A stretch of DNA of 64,000 nucleotides from JANXSF01 sp043755435. GTDB taxonomy: Bacteria > Acidobacteriota > Terriglobia > Bryobacterales > Bryobacteraceae. Positions 32,906 through 41,401 of this stretch are shown piece by piece (the first letter of the stretch is position 1; each line of letters opens with the position of its first letter). A program made the translations under genes and the position numbers. The stretch spans positions 13,805-77,804 of the forward strand of contig JAYUSZ010000059.1 in assembly GCA_043755435.1 (NCBI GenBank), in the 5' to 3' direction. The notes beneath the pieces were generated by a model that was not told where the DNA came from, did no database searches, and worked only from the letters and a program-made list of their open reading frames with translations.

Positions 32906-35568
32906 CGTGCGTCAAGTCCTACAATTGCCTGTCGGCTTTTCTCGCGTTGCGCCTTGTAGTCGGCCAGTTTCGATCTCATTCCTTCCAATACTTTTTCCGG
33001 AGCTTTTTTCAGGAAATCTTCATTCGAAAGTTGCCGTTCTGAACTGCCAATCACCTTGTCCAATTCGGCAATTTCTTTTTCCAGCCTCGACCGCAAAGCG
33101 TCCAACTGCCCTGCAGATACGGCCAGCAACAAATCGAAACCAGGAGTAGATCGCATTGGCCCCGCAGTTCTAGGACTGCTTGCTGACATTACTGAAAGTT
33201 TGACATTCGCTAATCGCTCAATCGCTTCCCGCTGCTGCCCGGCCAAGCTTGCCGCAGGACCGTCAGAATAAATCGTGGCGTCAAAGGGCTCCTTAGGATC
33301 CAGCTTCGCGTCGGCCCGCAAATTTCTTGCCGACGAAATAATTTCCTGCAGCAAGGCCATCTGTTGTTCCGCTTCCAGATCTTCCGCTGCGGCGTTCACC
33401 TTCGGATACGCGTTGATAGCAATGGAAGCTTTGCGTCCATTGCCTGCTGCCAGCCTCTGCCAAAGTTCTTCGGTTAAAAACGGCATGGCGGGATGCAGCA
33501 TTCGCAATGCTGATTCAAACACTGTCAGAGTATTCCGCCAATGGGCATTCAAACCTGAGCCTTCTTCAAAGCGGAGCTTCTTCAGTTCCACATACCAATC
33601 GCAAAACTCAAGCCAGATGAAACTCCAAATCGTTTTCGCCGCCTCATCAAACCGATAATTGGCCAGCGATTTATTCATCTGATCTGCGCAAGCGTTTAGA
33701 CGGCTGAAGATCCAGCGATCTTCCAGTGCCACAACGCCATCCACCGCTTCGGGAAGATACGATTCCTGTTCAGCAGGAACCCAAGGCTCGACGCTGGCAC
33801 GTTCCATATTCAGGAATAAAAACCGTGCCGCATTCCAAATTTTGTTGGCAAAAGCCCTGGACGATTCCATCCGGTCTTCCGTCCAGATAATATCTGCCCC
33901 AGGAGCAGCAGCCGTCAACAGCGACATGCGCACTGCATCGGTGCCATACTTCGCGGTCATCTCCAAAGGATCCACAACATTGCCAGTGACCTTTGACATC
34001 TTCTTTCGATTGGCGTCACGTACCAATCCATGCATGTACACTTTTTGGAACGGCACTTGGCCAGTGCATTCCAGGCCCATGAAAATCATCCGGGCAACCC
34101 AGAAGAAAATAATGTCGTAACCGGTGATTAGCAACGCAGTTGGATAGTAGCGCTTCAAATCAGCCGTTTCGTTAGGCCAACCAAGAGTGGAAAAAGGCCA
34201 CAGGCCAGAACTGAACCAGGTGTCCAGCACATCGCTATCCTGTTCAATGGATGCTGCCCCACAGTGCGCGCAAGCAGCAGGCGTTTCTCGCGCCACAGTT
34301 GTTTTGCTGCAATTGGCGCAATGCCAGGCGGGCACGCGGTGGCCCCACCACAGTTGCCGGGAAATGCACCAATCGCGAATGTTGTTCATCCACTCAAAAT
34401 ATGTGTTGGCGAAATTCGCCGGGATAAACTGAACGCTCCCGTCTTCCACGGCTTTGATTGCAGGTTCAGCCAGCGGCTTCATTTTCACGAACCACTGCAT
34501 GGAAACAAGCGGCTCCACAATAGTCCGGCAGCGTTGGCACTTGCTGATAGGCAAATTGTGCGGAGCTGTCTTTTCCAGCAAACCGGAAGTAGTTAAATCC
34601 TCCAGCACTTTCTTACGAGCATCGAAGCGGTCCATGCCGGCGTAAGCACCAGCTTCGGAGGTCATGGCACCACGTTCGTTAATGACTTTCACATGCGGCA
34701 AATTGTGCCGTTTGCCCGCTTCGAAATCGTTCGGATCATGCGCAGGAGTCACTTTCACCACGCCGGTTCCAAATTCCGGATCAGCCATGTCGTCCAGGAT
34801 AATTGGAATCTCACGGCCAACTAGCGGCAGCTTCACCATCTTGCCATGCAGATGCAGATAGCGTTCATCCTTGGCGTTTATGGCAACGGCGGTATCACCC
34901 AACATTGTTTCAGGACGCGTGGTTGCAACAATCAGAAATTCATCGGAACCCACTACGGGATAGCGGATATGCCACAAGCTGCCTTGCGTATCTTCGTGGT
35001 TCACTTCCAAATCGCTCAGCGCCGTGTTGCAACGTGGGCACAAGTTCACCATATACTGGCCGCGGTAAATCAGTCCCTTTTCATGAAGGCGAACAAAGAT
35101 TTCGCGAACAGCACGGGAAAGACCCGCATCCATTGTGAAGCGGCTGCGAGTCCAATCAACAGAATCGCCAATCTGGCGCATCTGAGATTCAATCTGTCCG
35201 CCCGATTCTTCCTTCCACTCCCAAACCTTCTTTTCAAATTCCACGCGACCCAATTGATGCCGCGTGATTCCTTGCTTTGCCAGTTGCCGTTCCACCACCA
35301 TCTGTGTGGCAATGCCGGCGTGGTCCATACCGGGGGTCCACAAAGTATTGTTGCCGCTCATGCGATTCCAACGGACAATCATGTCCATCAGAGTATGGTC
35401 CAGCATGTGGCCGATGTGAAGGGAACCGGTCACATTGGGAGGGGGGATGGCAATGGAAAAAGCGTCTCCCAATTTTGCAGGATCAGCAACAAAAAAGGAA
35501 GACTCTTCCCACCATTTTGCCCAATGCGGTTCAAACCGCTGGGGCTCGTAAACTTTCTCTAATTGCAT
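32902..35568 (-). CDS. valS: Valyl-tRNA synthetase
   Basis: An 888-residue class I synthetase that charges tRNA-Val and edits misactivated threonine. The HIGH motif is intact in PPNVTGSLHIGHMLDH, and the editing domain is seen in TTRPETMLGDTAVAI. Zinc-finger-like cysteine pairs occur in HCANCSKT and CAHCGA. The second signature reads KKMSKVTGN, so the usual last Ser of KMSKS is Val here. The C-terminal ~70 residues form the coiled-coil tRNA arm. Length is normal. It starts the valS-nadC-birA unit; the upstream gene is 29 bp away. Confidence 0.96.
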   Translation of the reverse strand: MQLEKVYEPQRFEPHWAKWWEESSFFVADPAKLGDAFSIAIPPPNVTGSLHIGHMLDHTLMDMIVRWNRMSGNNTLWTPGMDHAGIATQMVVERQLAKQGITRHQLGRVEFEKKVWEWKEESGGQIESQMRQIGDSVDWTRSRFTMDAGLSRAVREIFVRLHEKGLIYRGQYMVNLCPRCNTALSDLEVNHEDTQGSLWHIRYPVVGSDEFLIVATTRPETMLGDTAVAINAKDERYLHLHGKMVKLPLVGREIPIILDDMADPEFGTGVVKVTPAHDPNDFEAGKRHNLPHVKVINERGAMTSEAGAYAGMDRFDARKKVLEDLTTSGLLEKTAPHNLPISKCQRCRTIVEPLVSMQWFVKMKPLAEPAIKAVEDGSVQFIPANFANTYFEWMNNIRDWCISRQLWWGHRVPAWHCANCSKTTVARETPAACAHCGAASIEQDSDVLDTWFSSGLWPFSTLGWPNETADLKRYYPTALLITGYDIIFFWVARMIFMGLECTGQVPFQKVYMHGLVRDANRKKMSKVTGNVVDPLEMTAKYGTDAVRMSLLTAAAPGADIIWTEDRMESSRAFANKIWNAARFLFLNMERASVEPWVPAEQESYLPEAVDGVVALEDRWIFSRLNACADQMNKSLANYRFDEAAKTIWSFIWLEFCDWYVELKKLRFEEGSGLNAHWRNTLTVFESALRMLHPAMPFLTEELWQRLAAGNGRKASIAINAYPKVNAAAEDLEAEQQMALLQEIISSARNLRADAKLDPKEPFDATIYSDGPAASLAGQQREAIERLANVKLSVMSASSPRTAGPMRSTPGFDLLLAVSAGQLDALRSRLEKEIAELDKVIGSSERQLSNEDFLKKAPEKVLEGMRSKLADYKAQREKSRQAIVGLDAR

Positions 35569-35597
35569 TGGAATCTACTATTGTAGCGAACCGGCTG

Positions 35598-37013
35598 CTA
35601 CTCAAGTCCAAGGGCTTGGGGAAGTATCCTTTCGCGCAGCGCGTAGAGGCTCATCACTGGATGCCCGGTTTGCTCCACTGCTGCGAGAAATTTCTGTTGA
35701 TCGGCCGGACGTATGGAGTTGGTTAACAGCGCTAACCGCTCAAATTGATAAAACCAGAGCAGGAAGTTTGACTGTTGCAAATTGTCGTTCTTCATGTAGG
35801 AAAGAAATCCAGCGATCACTTTATCCCGCTCTGGACCAGTAGGAACTACAACGGCAGCACTGGTCAACCGATCAACTTGCTTCAGGAAAAACGTTTCCTC
35901 ACGTTCTTCAGCTTGCGGCTTTGCATCCAAAATGTTTTTCAAGTAGATCTGGAATTCGTCGCGCCATGCTTCCGTATTTTTATCGGAGTCTGGAAGGCCC
36001 CTTGATGAGCCACCAAACATTAAACGATAAAACTGCTGCTCAAGACGGCCATCCGCATTCACCGGTTTCGACTTCGCAGTTAGGGCAATGGATGCCGCCT
36101 TTGTCTCACTACCACTGATTGCCGTTATGCTTGGATTGCCTGGATTCACATAGTTCAGATTGAACTTTCTTACAATGTTGGCATCATGTTCCTCAACGTT
36201 TCCGCAGCGCACTGCGGTTAAGTGGCGCACAAGAAAGCTGCGGTATGCCACAAGCAGCGGGTCAGTGTTAATGCCGGTTTGCTTAATCGTGTTCACGAGT
36301 CTTTCAAATGCAAGATCCACCGTTTGTAGGGACGATGCAAATGCTCGATCGTCACCTGAAATTCGATCGAAAGCCCCAGCCACTGAGGCCACCAGAACTT
36401 TCCACTGAACTGCCGTAAGCCGTGATTCCATAAGGGCATCAAGGATAAGTGGTAGTTCAACAACTGAATGAACTGCGGAGACCCTATGACTTAGCCACTC
36501 CAACTGCTCGTTGCGGGAACGAAGGTCATCTCCGAATCGCTGCTTTGACACAAGCCCCAGCACCGAGAAATAGGCTGCCGGATTATCAAGCACCGCATCA
36601 TCACAGGAGGCACTTGCGATGGCCGGTTTCCGAATGTTGTCAAACAATTCCCATGCCTTCGCCTTGTCGAGCAGGATCAATTGCCTGACAGCCTTGCTTT
36701 CAAGAGAAAGACGATCGAGTTTTTGCCCCCACGCAAGAAGGACTGCAGGGCGCGGGCTCGATGCTCCCCGATCTATCGGGAAGCGCGACATTCCAGCTAG
36801 CCGAAATGCCTCAGCCACCAATTCCCTCTTCCATGCGATTTCTGTGATCTTTGGTGATGCAGCGACACGAAGCAATGTTGCTGCAGCAAATTCCGGTGGC
36901 ACCGATTGAGCGCGCTCCACCAGCATGAAGAGCTCTGGATACTTCTTCTGGCGCTCAACCGAATCCGCCTGCGCTGACACTACGAATGCCAATGCCAACA
37001 GAACGAAATTCAT
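35598..37013 (-). CDS. Exported helical hypothetical protein, 471 aa
   Basis: A 471-residue protein with signal peptide MNFVLLALAFVVSAQA from an ATG at 37013 that overlaps the ABC transporter's stop by 4 bp; in-frame starts upstream would lie inside the transporter gene. The mature part is mostly alpha-helical with no cysteine-rich or catalytic motif I can see; it resembles a repeat-type helical scaffold. Coupling to an ABC exporter suggests a functional link in the envelope, but the family is not recognised. Confidence 0.8.
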   Translation of the reverse strand: MNFVLLALAFVVSAQADSVERQKKYPELFMLVERAQSVPPEFAAATLLRVAASPKITEIAWKRELVAEAFRLAGMSRFPIDRGASSPRPAVLLAWGQKLDRLSLESKAVRQLILLDKAKAWELFDNIRKPAIASASCDDAVLDNPAAYFSVLGLVSKQRFGDDLRSRNEQLEWLSHRVSAVHSVVELPLILDALMESRLTAVQWKVLVASVAGAFDRISGDDRAFASSLQTVDLAFERLVNTIKQTGINTDPLLVAYRSFLVRHLTAVRCGNVEEHDANIVRKFNLNYVNPGNPSITAISGSETKAASIALTAKSKPVNADGRLEQQFYRLMFGGSSRGLPDSDKNTEAWRDEFQIYLKNILDAKPQAEEREETFFLKQVDRLTSAAVVVPTGPERDKVIAGFLSYMKNDNLQQSNFLLWFYQFERLALLTNSIRPADQQKFLAAVEQTGHPVMSLYALRERILPQALGLE

Positions 37014-38821
37014 TGCGCAGAAACCTCTTGGTCCTTGTACTGCAACCGGAATAGTTTCCAATAAATCCCGCGCTCCGCCAGTAATTGCTGATGCGATCCG
37101 GATTCGCGCAACTTCCCTTTGTGCATTACAAAAATTCGATCAGCCCTTTCGACAGTGGAAAGTCGATGCGCAATCAGGATCGAAGTCCGCCCTTCCACCA
37201 ACTCAGTCAATGCGCCGCGGATCTTTAGTTCCGTTTCCGTATCCACGCTGGAAGTGGCTTCATCCAAAATCAGAAATCTTGGATTGTGGGCCAGTGCACG
37301 GGCAAATCCAATCAACTGCTTTTGTCCAGTGGAAAGGCTGGCACCACGTTCAATCACTGGTTCTTCAAACTTACGCCCCAGGCTTTCAACAAAGGTCCGC
37401 AAGTTCACACGGTCCGCAGCTTCTTTCATCACCTCATCAGTAATTCGAGGTGAGCCCAGCCGAATATTTTCAGCGATGGTGCCGGTGAACAGATAGGGAT
37501 CCTGCAGCACTACTCCGAAATATTGGCGCAAACTGGATGGTTCAAATTCCCGAATATCCACGCCACCAATTTTGATGGCACCCTTCTGAATATCGTAGAA
37601 CCGCAGTAGCAGTTGAATGATTGTAGTCTTCCCTGCACCAGTGTGCCCAACAATTGCAATGGATTCCCCCTGCCCAATCCGGAAACTCAAATCTTCCAAA
37701 ATCCAATTCTCTTTCTCGTAGGCAAACCAGACGTGATCGAATTCAACATCCCCTGTTGGCACTGGCTTCGGAGAAGAGGGCGCCTTGATTTTCACTTCGG
37801 TATCGATCAGTTGAAACACCCGTTCGCTGGCCGCCATGGCACCCTGCAAAATATTGTACTTCTCACTTAGGTCCTGAATTGGCCGGAAGAAGCGCATTCC
37901 ATATTGAAAGAAAGCCACCAGCACGCCTAAGCTCAAAGCCCCGGCTGACACTTGATAGCCGCCCCAAGCCAACAAGGAGGCAAGGCCCAACATTCCAAGA
38001 AATTCCACCATTGGATAGAACCAACCATAAGCATGAATAGACTCTTTGAAGGCATCCATGTGTTGCTTGTTGATCTGTTCAAATTCGTTCTTGCTTCGTT
38101 GCTCTCTCTGAAAAAGCTGCACCACGCCTATGCCCTGAATATGTTCTGAAAGGTATGCGTTCATCCGTGCCACGGCAGTGCGGATTCGTCTGTAGCTCTC
38201 GGTCACGGCTTTGCGAAAACGCATGGTGGCATAAATCATCAACGGCGCGACGGTCAGAAGCAGAATCGTCATCACCCCATTCAACTGGAACATGGCCACA
38301 GCTACTAGAACCAACATCAACAAATCGCCGAGAAGTGTAACCAAACCGGATGAAAATAATTCGTTGAGAACATCAATGTCCGAAGTCACACGCGTCAGCA
38401 TTCGGCCAATGGGATGAGTGTCGTAGTAGTGCAAATCCAAACGTTGCAGGTGCCCCATTACTTCCCTTCGCAGATCGAACATCGCCTTTTGTCCGGTGGA
38501 CTGCATGATCAAGGCTTGCCCAAACTCACAAAGGAACGTGATGATGATTGCGAACAGGTAAAGCAGAGTAATCTGGAGAATACCTTCATTGGGTAAAGGG
38601 GAAAGCCAATTTTCGAGAGGTGCCCAGGTGGTGCCCGGTGTCTTCACCAAGTAGCGGTCAATCGCAAGTTTGGTGAGCCACGGACCTGAAACTGCGGATA
38701 AGGAGTGGCCGGTCAGCAGCAGCAGCGAAATCGCCACGGAAAACTTGTAGGGCGACAAATAGCCTAGCAATCGCCGCATCAAACGGCTGTCATAGGCTCT
38801 ACTAAGAGATTCGTCTTCCAC
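37010..38821 (-). CDS. ABC transporter, fused permease and ATPase (exporter type)
   Basis: A 603-residue half-transporter that should work as a dimer. About six N-terminal membrane helices (residues 30-310) are followed by the nucleotide-binding domain: Walker A GHTGAGKTTIIQ, Q-loop VLQDPYLFTGTI, signature LSTGQKQLIGFARAL, Walker B FLILDEATSSVD and H-loop IAHRLSTVERAD. The layout is that of MsbA/LmrA/MdlB-type exporters of lipids, peptides or drugs. The substrate is not readable. It is preceded by a small zinc-ribbon gene 13 bp away and coupled to an exported helical protein. Confidence 0.94.
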   Translation of the reverse strand: MEDESLSRAYDSRLMRRLLGYLSPYKFSVAISLLLLTGHSLSAVSGPWLTKLAIDRYLVKTPGTTWAPLENWLSPLPNEGILQITLLYLFAIIITFLCEFGQALIMQSTGQKAMFDLRREVMGHLQRLDLHYYDTHPIGRMLTRVTSDIDVLNELFSSGLVTLLGDLLMLVLVAVAMFQLNGVMTILLLTVAPLMIYATMRFRKAVTESYRRIRTAVARMNAYLSEHIQGIGVVQLFQREQRSKNEFEQINKQHMDAFKESIHAYGWFYPMVEFLGMLGLASLLAWGGYQVSAGALSLGVLVAFFQYGMRFFRPIQDLSEKYNILQGAMAASERVFQLIDTEVKIKAPSSPKPVPTGDVEFDHVWFAYEKENWILEDLSFRIGQGESIAIVGHTGAGKTTIIQLLLRFYDIQKGAIKIGGVDIREFEPSSLRQYFGVVLQDPYLFTGTIAENIRLGSPRITDEVMKEAADRVNLRTFVESLGRKFEEPVIERGASLSTGQKQLIGFARALAHNPRFLILDEATSSVDTETELKIRGALTELVEGRTSILIAHRLSTVERADRIFVMHKGKLRESGSHQQLLAERGIYWKLFRLQYKDQEVSAQ

Positions 38822-38834
38822 TAACTAGAACTGA

Positions 38835-39035
38835 TTATTCTTGTTGTCCGGACGGCTGCAAATCAGAATCGCGCCAGGCGCTGATCTTCAACCGCCGGCA
38901 AACCCAGCACAAACCCTCACCACTGTTTGGCGCTTGCGGCTCACCACAGACGGTGCACTTTGCAGATGCTGCGGCAACAACCACCGCAGGTGGCGTCACA
39001 GGTGAAAGATCGGGCTGGTTCGAATTCGATTTCAT
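38835..39035 (-). CDS. Small zinc-ribbon protein, 66 aa
   Basis: A 66-residue protein with two CxxC knuckles, CTVCGEPQ and CWVCRRLK, separated by 15 residues, after a proline/alanine-rich N-terminus. This is a typical treble-clef or zinc-ribbon arrangement. It sits between another small CxxC protein and the ABC exporter, all on the minus strand with short gaps. Such proteins often bind nucleic acid or other proteins, but nothing specific can be said. Confidence 0.65.
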   Translation of the reverse strand: MKSNSNQPDLSPVTPPAVVVAAASAKCTVCGEPQAPNSGEGLCWVCRRLKISAWRDSDLQPSGQQE

Positions 39036-39075
39036 TTTCTAAACCCTATCGTAACATTGCAGCGAATTGAAATGG

Positions 39076-39264
39076 TTAGGCCGCCTTTTCAAAATCCATT
39101 ACCGACCCTGCATTCAGGCTAGCATTACAACGGGAGCAGCGTTGCCCAGGCTTGGTTTGGACCAGCCGACCCTTAACCAGCACAATTGCCGTCACTACGT
39201 GCGTGCACATGTAACAGTAGGCTTTGCCTTCCACTTCTTCAATCACTATGTTTTTTGGGTTCAT
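39076..39264 (-). CDS. Small zinc-ribbon protein, 62 aa
   Basis: A 62-residue protein from ATG 39264 (MNPKNIVIEEVEGKAYCYMC), with a purine-rich stretch AGGGAAG about 6 bp before it. Two CxxC pairs, CYMC and CSRC, are 26 residues apart and fit a zinc ribbon; the segment between them is beta-rich (VTAIVLVKGRLVQ). An in-frame start 10 codons further up is possible but has no better ribosome site. It shares strand and spacing with the other zinc-ribbon gene. No function can be assigned. Confidence 0.65.
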   Translation of the reverse strand: MNPKNIVIEEVEGKAYCYMCTHVVTAIVLVKGRLVQTKPGQRCSRCNASLNAGSVMDFEKAA

Positions 39265-39581
39265 TTTTCTTCCCTTACAAGCAATCAGACGCATGGGAAG
39301 GTGCAGAAGGTTCTACTTCGGATGTAACAATTTTTGCACATGCTTCAACTGGTTTGTCCGTCAGTCCAACCGGGAGCAAGCCCGTCAATTGTCATTGAAG
39401 TCTCGTTCGGCCTCGGAATAATCCTTCTGATTTTGGAAGAAGTATCTTCGCAACAAATATAGCCATACAGATTCCGGCTGTTAATCAATAGTCTTTTGAT
39501 ACGTACCCATCGCTTGTTCCTCTTGATGAGCCGCAAGGTGCGCTTCAAACAATCCTTGCCGGCCTTCTTCATCCGTCGGAA
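39265..39581. other. 317 bp with no convincing gene
   Basis: Between the zinc-ribbon gene and the sigma-factor remnant I see no reading frame with credible composition and a start signal. A 75-codon minus-strand frame here is basic and low in hydrophobic pattern and is probably spurious. Together with the truncated sigma gene beside it, this looks like decaying sequence. Confidence 0.45.
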
Positions 39582-39716
39582 TTAGCCGCGCAGATATTCC
39601 GCCAACTTATGTAAGTCGGGAACGACCAAATTAAATAGGCGATCTTCCACGGCACGATCTCCCGATCCCCACTTTTGCAGTAGTTGGGTTATTTCGCCAG
39701 CTGGAAAATCTTCCAT
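39582..39716 (-). pseudogene. Truncated ECF sigma factor, N-terminal 44 residues only
   Basis: A 44-codon frame too short for usual gene calling. Its product, MEDFPAGEITQLLQKWGSGD then LFNLVVPDLHKLAEYLRG, matches the opening of the ECF sigma group found in Acidobacteria and Planctomycetes, which starts 'EITxLLxxWxxGD' and continues 'LxxLAxxYLR'. The frame then stops at TAA 39582-39584, whereas the family is about 180-190 residues. The following bases do not resume the sigma sequence in any frame that I can read. It is either a pseudogene or a very short residual protein. Confidence 0.5.
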
Positions 39717-39725
39717 GTGTAGACT

Positions 39726-40151
39726 CTATCTTATAGAAACAAGCTCGATATGAAACGTCAAAGCCTGTCCGGCTAGGGGGTGGTTGCCATCTAAGGTAAC
39801 CATAGTTTCGGTAATGTCCGTCACCACCACGGGCAAATCACCCCCGCCGCCACCGAGTTGAAACTCCTGGCCAAGCTCAATATCCATATCTTCCGGGAAG
39901 CGTTCTTTCCCAACCGTGATTACCATTTCATCACGCCGCTGTCCGTAGGCTTGCTCGGGTTCAATTCGAGTAGTGCGAGTTTGACCAACATCAAGACCCA
40001 TCACCGCTGCCTCAAACCCAGGGATAACCTGGTTGGCACCGATCTGAAATTCTAATGGCTCCCTTCCTGCGGAGGAATCGAAAACGGTCCCGTCGTCTAA
40101 CTGACCCTTGTAGTGAATGGCAACCTTGTCGCCTTGTTTAGCCTGCGGCAT
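39726..40151 (-). CDS. FKBP-type peptidyl-prolyl isomerase, SlyD-like
   Basis: A 141-residue prolyl isomerase and chaperone. It begins MPQAKQGDKVAIHYKGQLDD (ATG 40151) and carries GTVFDSSAGREPLEFQIG, VIPGFEAAVMGLDVGQ and EPEQAYGQR. The inserted chaperone flap (residues about 75-125) is followed by the closing NHPLAGQALTFHIELV, the arrangement of SlyD. The His/Cys-rich metal-binding tail of E. coli SlyD is absent. In-frame starts upstream lack the family N-terminus. It is divergent from the metallopeptidase-like gene at 40199. Confidence 0.92.
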   Translation of the reverse strand: MPQAKQGDKVAIHYKGQLDDGTVFDSSAGREPLEFQIGANQVIPGFEAAVMGLDVGQTRTTRIEPEQAYGQRRDEMVITVGKERFPEDMDIELGQEFQLGGGGGDLPVVVTDITETMVTLDGNHPLAGQALTFHIELVSIR

Positions 40152-40198
40152 TCTGTCCAGTAAAGCATAATTGCCAGGAAAAGCGCTACCATCGGGAC

Positions 40199-41392
40199 TT
40201 GAAGCTTCTATATTTCTATTTCCTTTCGTTCGCTGTTTTTGCGCAAACTCCTCCAAAGCTGTTCGATGAAATCGAGCCGATGATTTCCGAATTAAGCAAG
40301 CTTACTGGGCTGGCTCCGCTGAAACGAGTGGAGCGCGACTTCATCACGCGTGACAAGCTGAAGGCCTTCATGGAAAAGCGTGTAGCCGAAACCATCACAC
40401 CTGAGCAGTTGCATGCTGAAGAATTAGCGATGAAGCTGTTTGGCCTTGTTCCTGCTGATTTCAACCTGAAGGACACCACCGTTTCCCTAGTCACTGAACA
40501 AGCAGCTGCTTTCTACGACTACAAGAAAAAGCGAATGTTCGTTCTTGAAAGCCAGGATGTTGAAATGCAGCGGATCGCCCTGTTTCATGAACTTGCGCAT
40601 GCTCTTGCTGATCAGCATTTCAACCTTGGCAAATACATTCTAAAAAGCAATACTGACGACGCTGCCACTGCACGTGGTGCCGTGATGGAAGGCCAAGCCC
40701 AATGGCTGATGATGGAACGCATGGCGAACAAATTGGGGCAAAGTCTGGTGGATTCCCCAAGGCTGGCTCAAATGTCCGCCAGTATGGGCGACTCTGCCAG
40801 TCAGTATCCAGAAATGGGCAGGGCCCCTCTATATATTCGCGAGGCTCTGCTATTTCCCTATACAAGCGGCATGCTGTTTCAAAATGAAGTTGTCAAAAAA
40901 TTAGGAAAGGATGGGTTCAGCGAAGTTTTCAAACATGCCCCAATTTCGACTCAACAGATTCTTCACGCTGAAAAATACTTCAACAAAACGATTCCCACCG
41001 ATCCGAAAATTGCGAAATTCCCAGGCCAGAAAGGATACAAGCTCCTAACTGACGGAGCCTTGGGCGAATTTGACGTCACCATGTTGATTCGTGAGCACGT
41101 GGGCAAAGCTGAGGCGGAAAAAATTGGAACCCATTGGAGGGGCGGACGTCTTTCGGTCTGGGAAGGAAAAAAGGATAAGCATCCAATCCTGGCTCATGCT
41201 GTTGAATTCGATTCGGAGGAAAGCGCCAAACAGTACTTTGAGGCGTATAAAGTAGTACTTACTAAGAAATCAAAAGGCTATCGGGAAGACGGTTCCAATG
41301 CCATAAATAGAGTAGTGGGTACAACTGCGGCAGGGCGATTTGAATTGCTCCTTGGCGGACAGACAGTTTCAAGTCTTGAAGGGATTCGGTAA
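40199..41392 (+). CDS. Exported protein with HExxH metallopeptidase motif
   Basis: A 397-residue protein starting at TTG 40199 with signal peptide MKLLYFYFLSFAVFAQ. Residues 130-140 read HELAHALADQH, an HExxH zinc-peptidase motif, inside an otherwise helical protein; a run of sequence similar to neutral-zinc-metallopeptidase-like proteins surrounds it (FYDYKKKRMFVLES before, GAVMEGQAQWLMME after, with a Glu that could be the third ligand). The family is not recognised with certainty. Ten base pairs downstream begins the first of three thioredoxin-like genes, so a role with them in the periplasm is plausible. Confidence 0.75.
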   Translation: MKLLYFYFLSFAVFAQTPPKLFDEIEPMISELSKLTGLAPLKRVERDFITRDKLKAFMEKRVAETITPEQLHAEELAMKLFGLVPADFNLKDTTVSLVTEQAAAFYDYKKKRMFVLESQDVEMQRIALFHELAHALADQHFNLGKYILKSNTDDAATARGAVMEGQAQWLMMERMANKLGQSLVDSPRLAQMSASMGDSASQYPEMGRAPLYIREALLFPYTSGMLFQNEVVKKLGKDGFSEVFKHAPISTQQILHAEKYFNKTIPTDPKIAKFPGQKGYKLLTDGALGEFDVTMLIREHVGKAEAEKIGTHWRGGRLSVWEGKKDKHPILAHAVEFDSEESAKQYFEAYKVVLTKKSKGYREDGSNAINRVVGTTAAGRFELLLGGQTVSSLEGIR

Positions 41393-41401
41393 TCTATTAA
41401 T

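Noticed and set aside
39345..39572. 75-codon minus-strand frame between the zinc-ribbon gene and the sigma remnant
   Set aside because: Very basic composition, no ribosome site, no recognisable motif, and it sits in apparently decaying sequence.
39295..39581. A possible third, degenerate copy of the dispersed repeat
   Set aside because: Only short matches (around CCAGTTGAA and a few scattered blocks) could be aligned by eye. The palindromic core is absent, so the similarity is not above chance.
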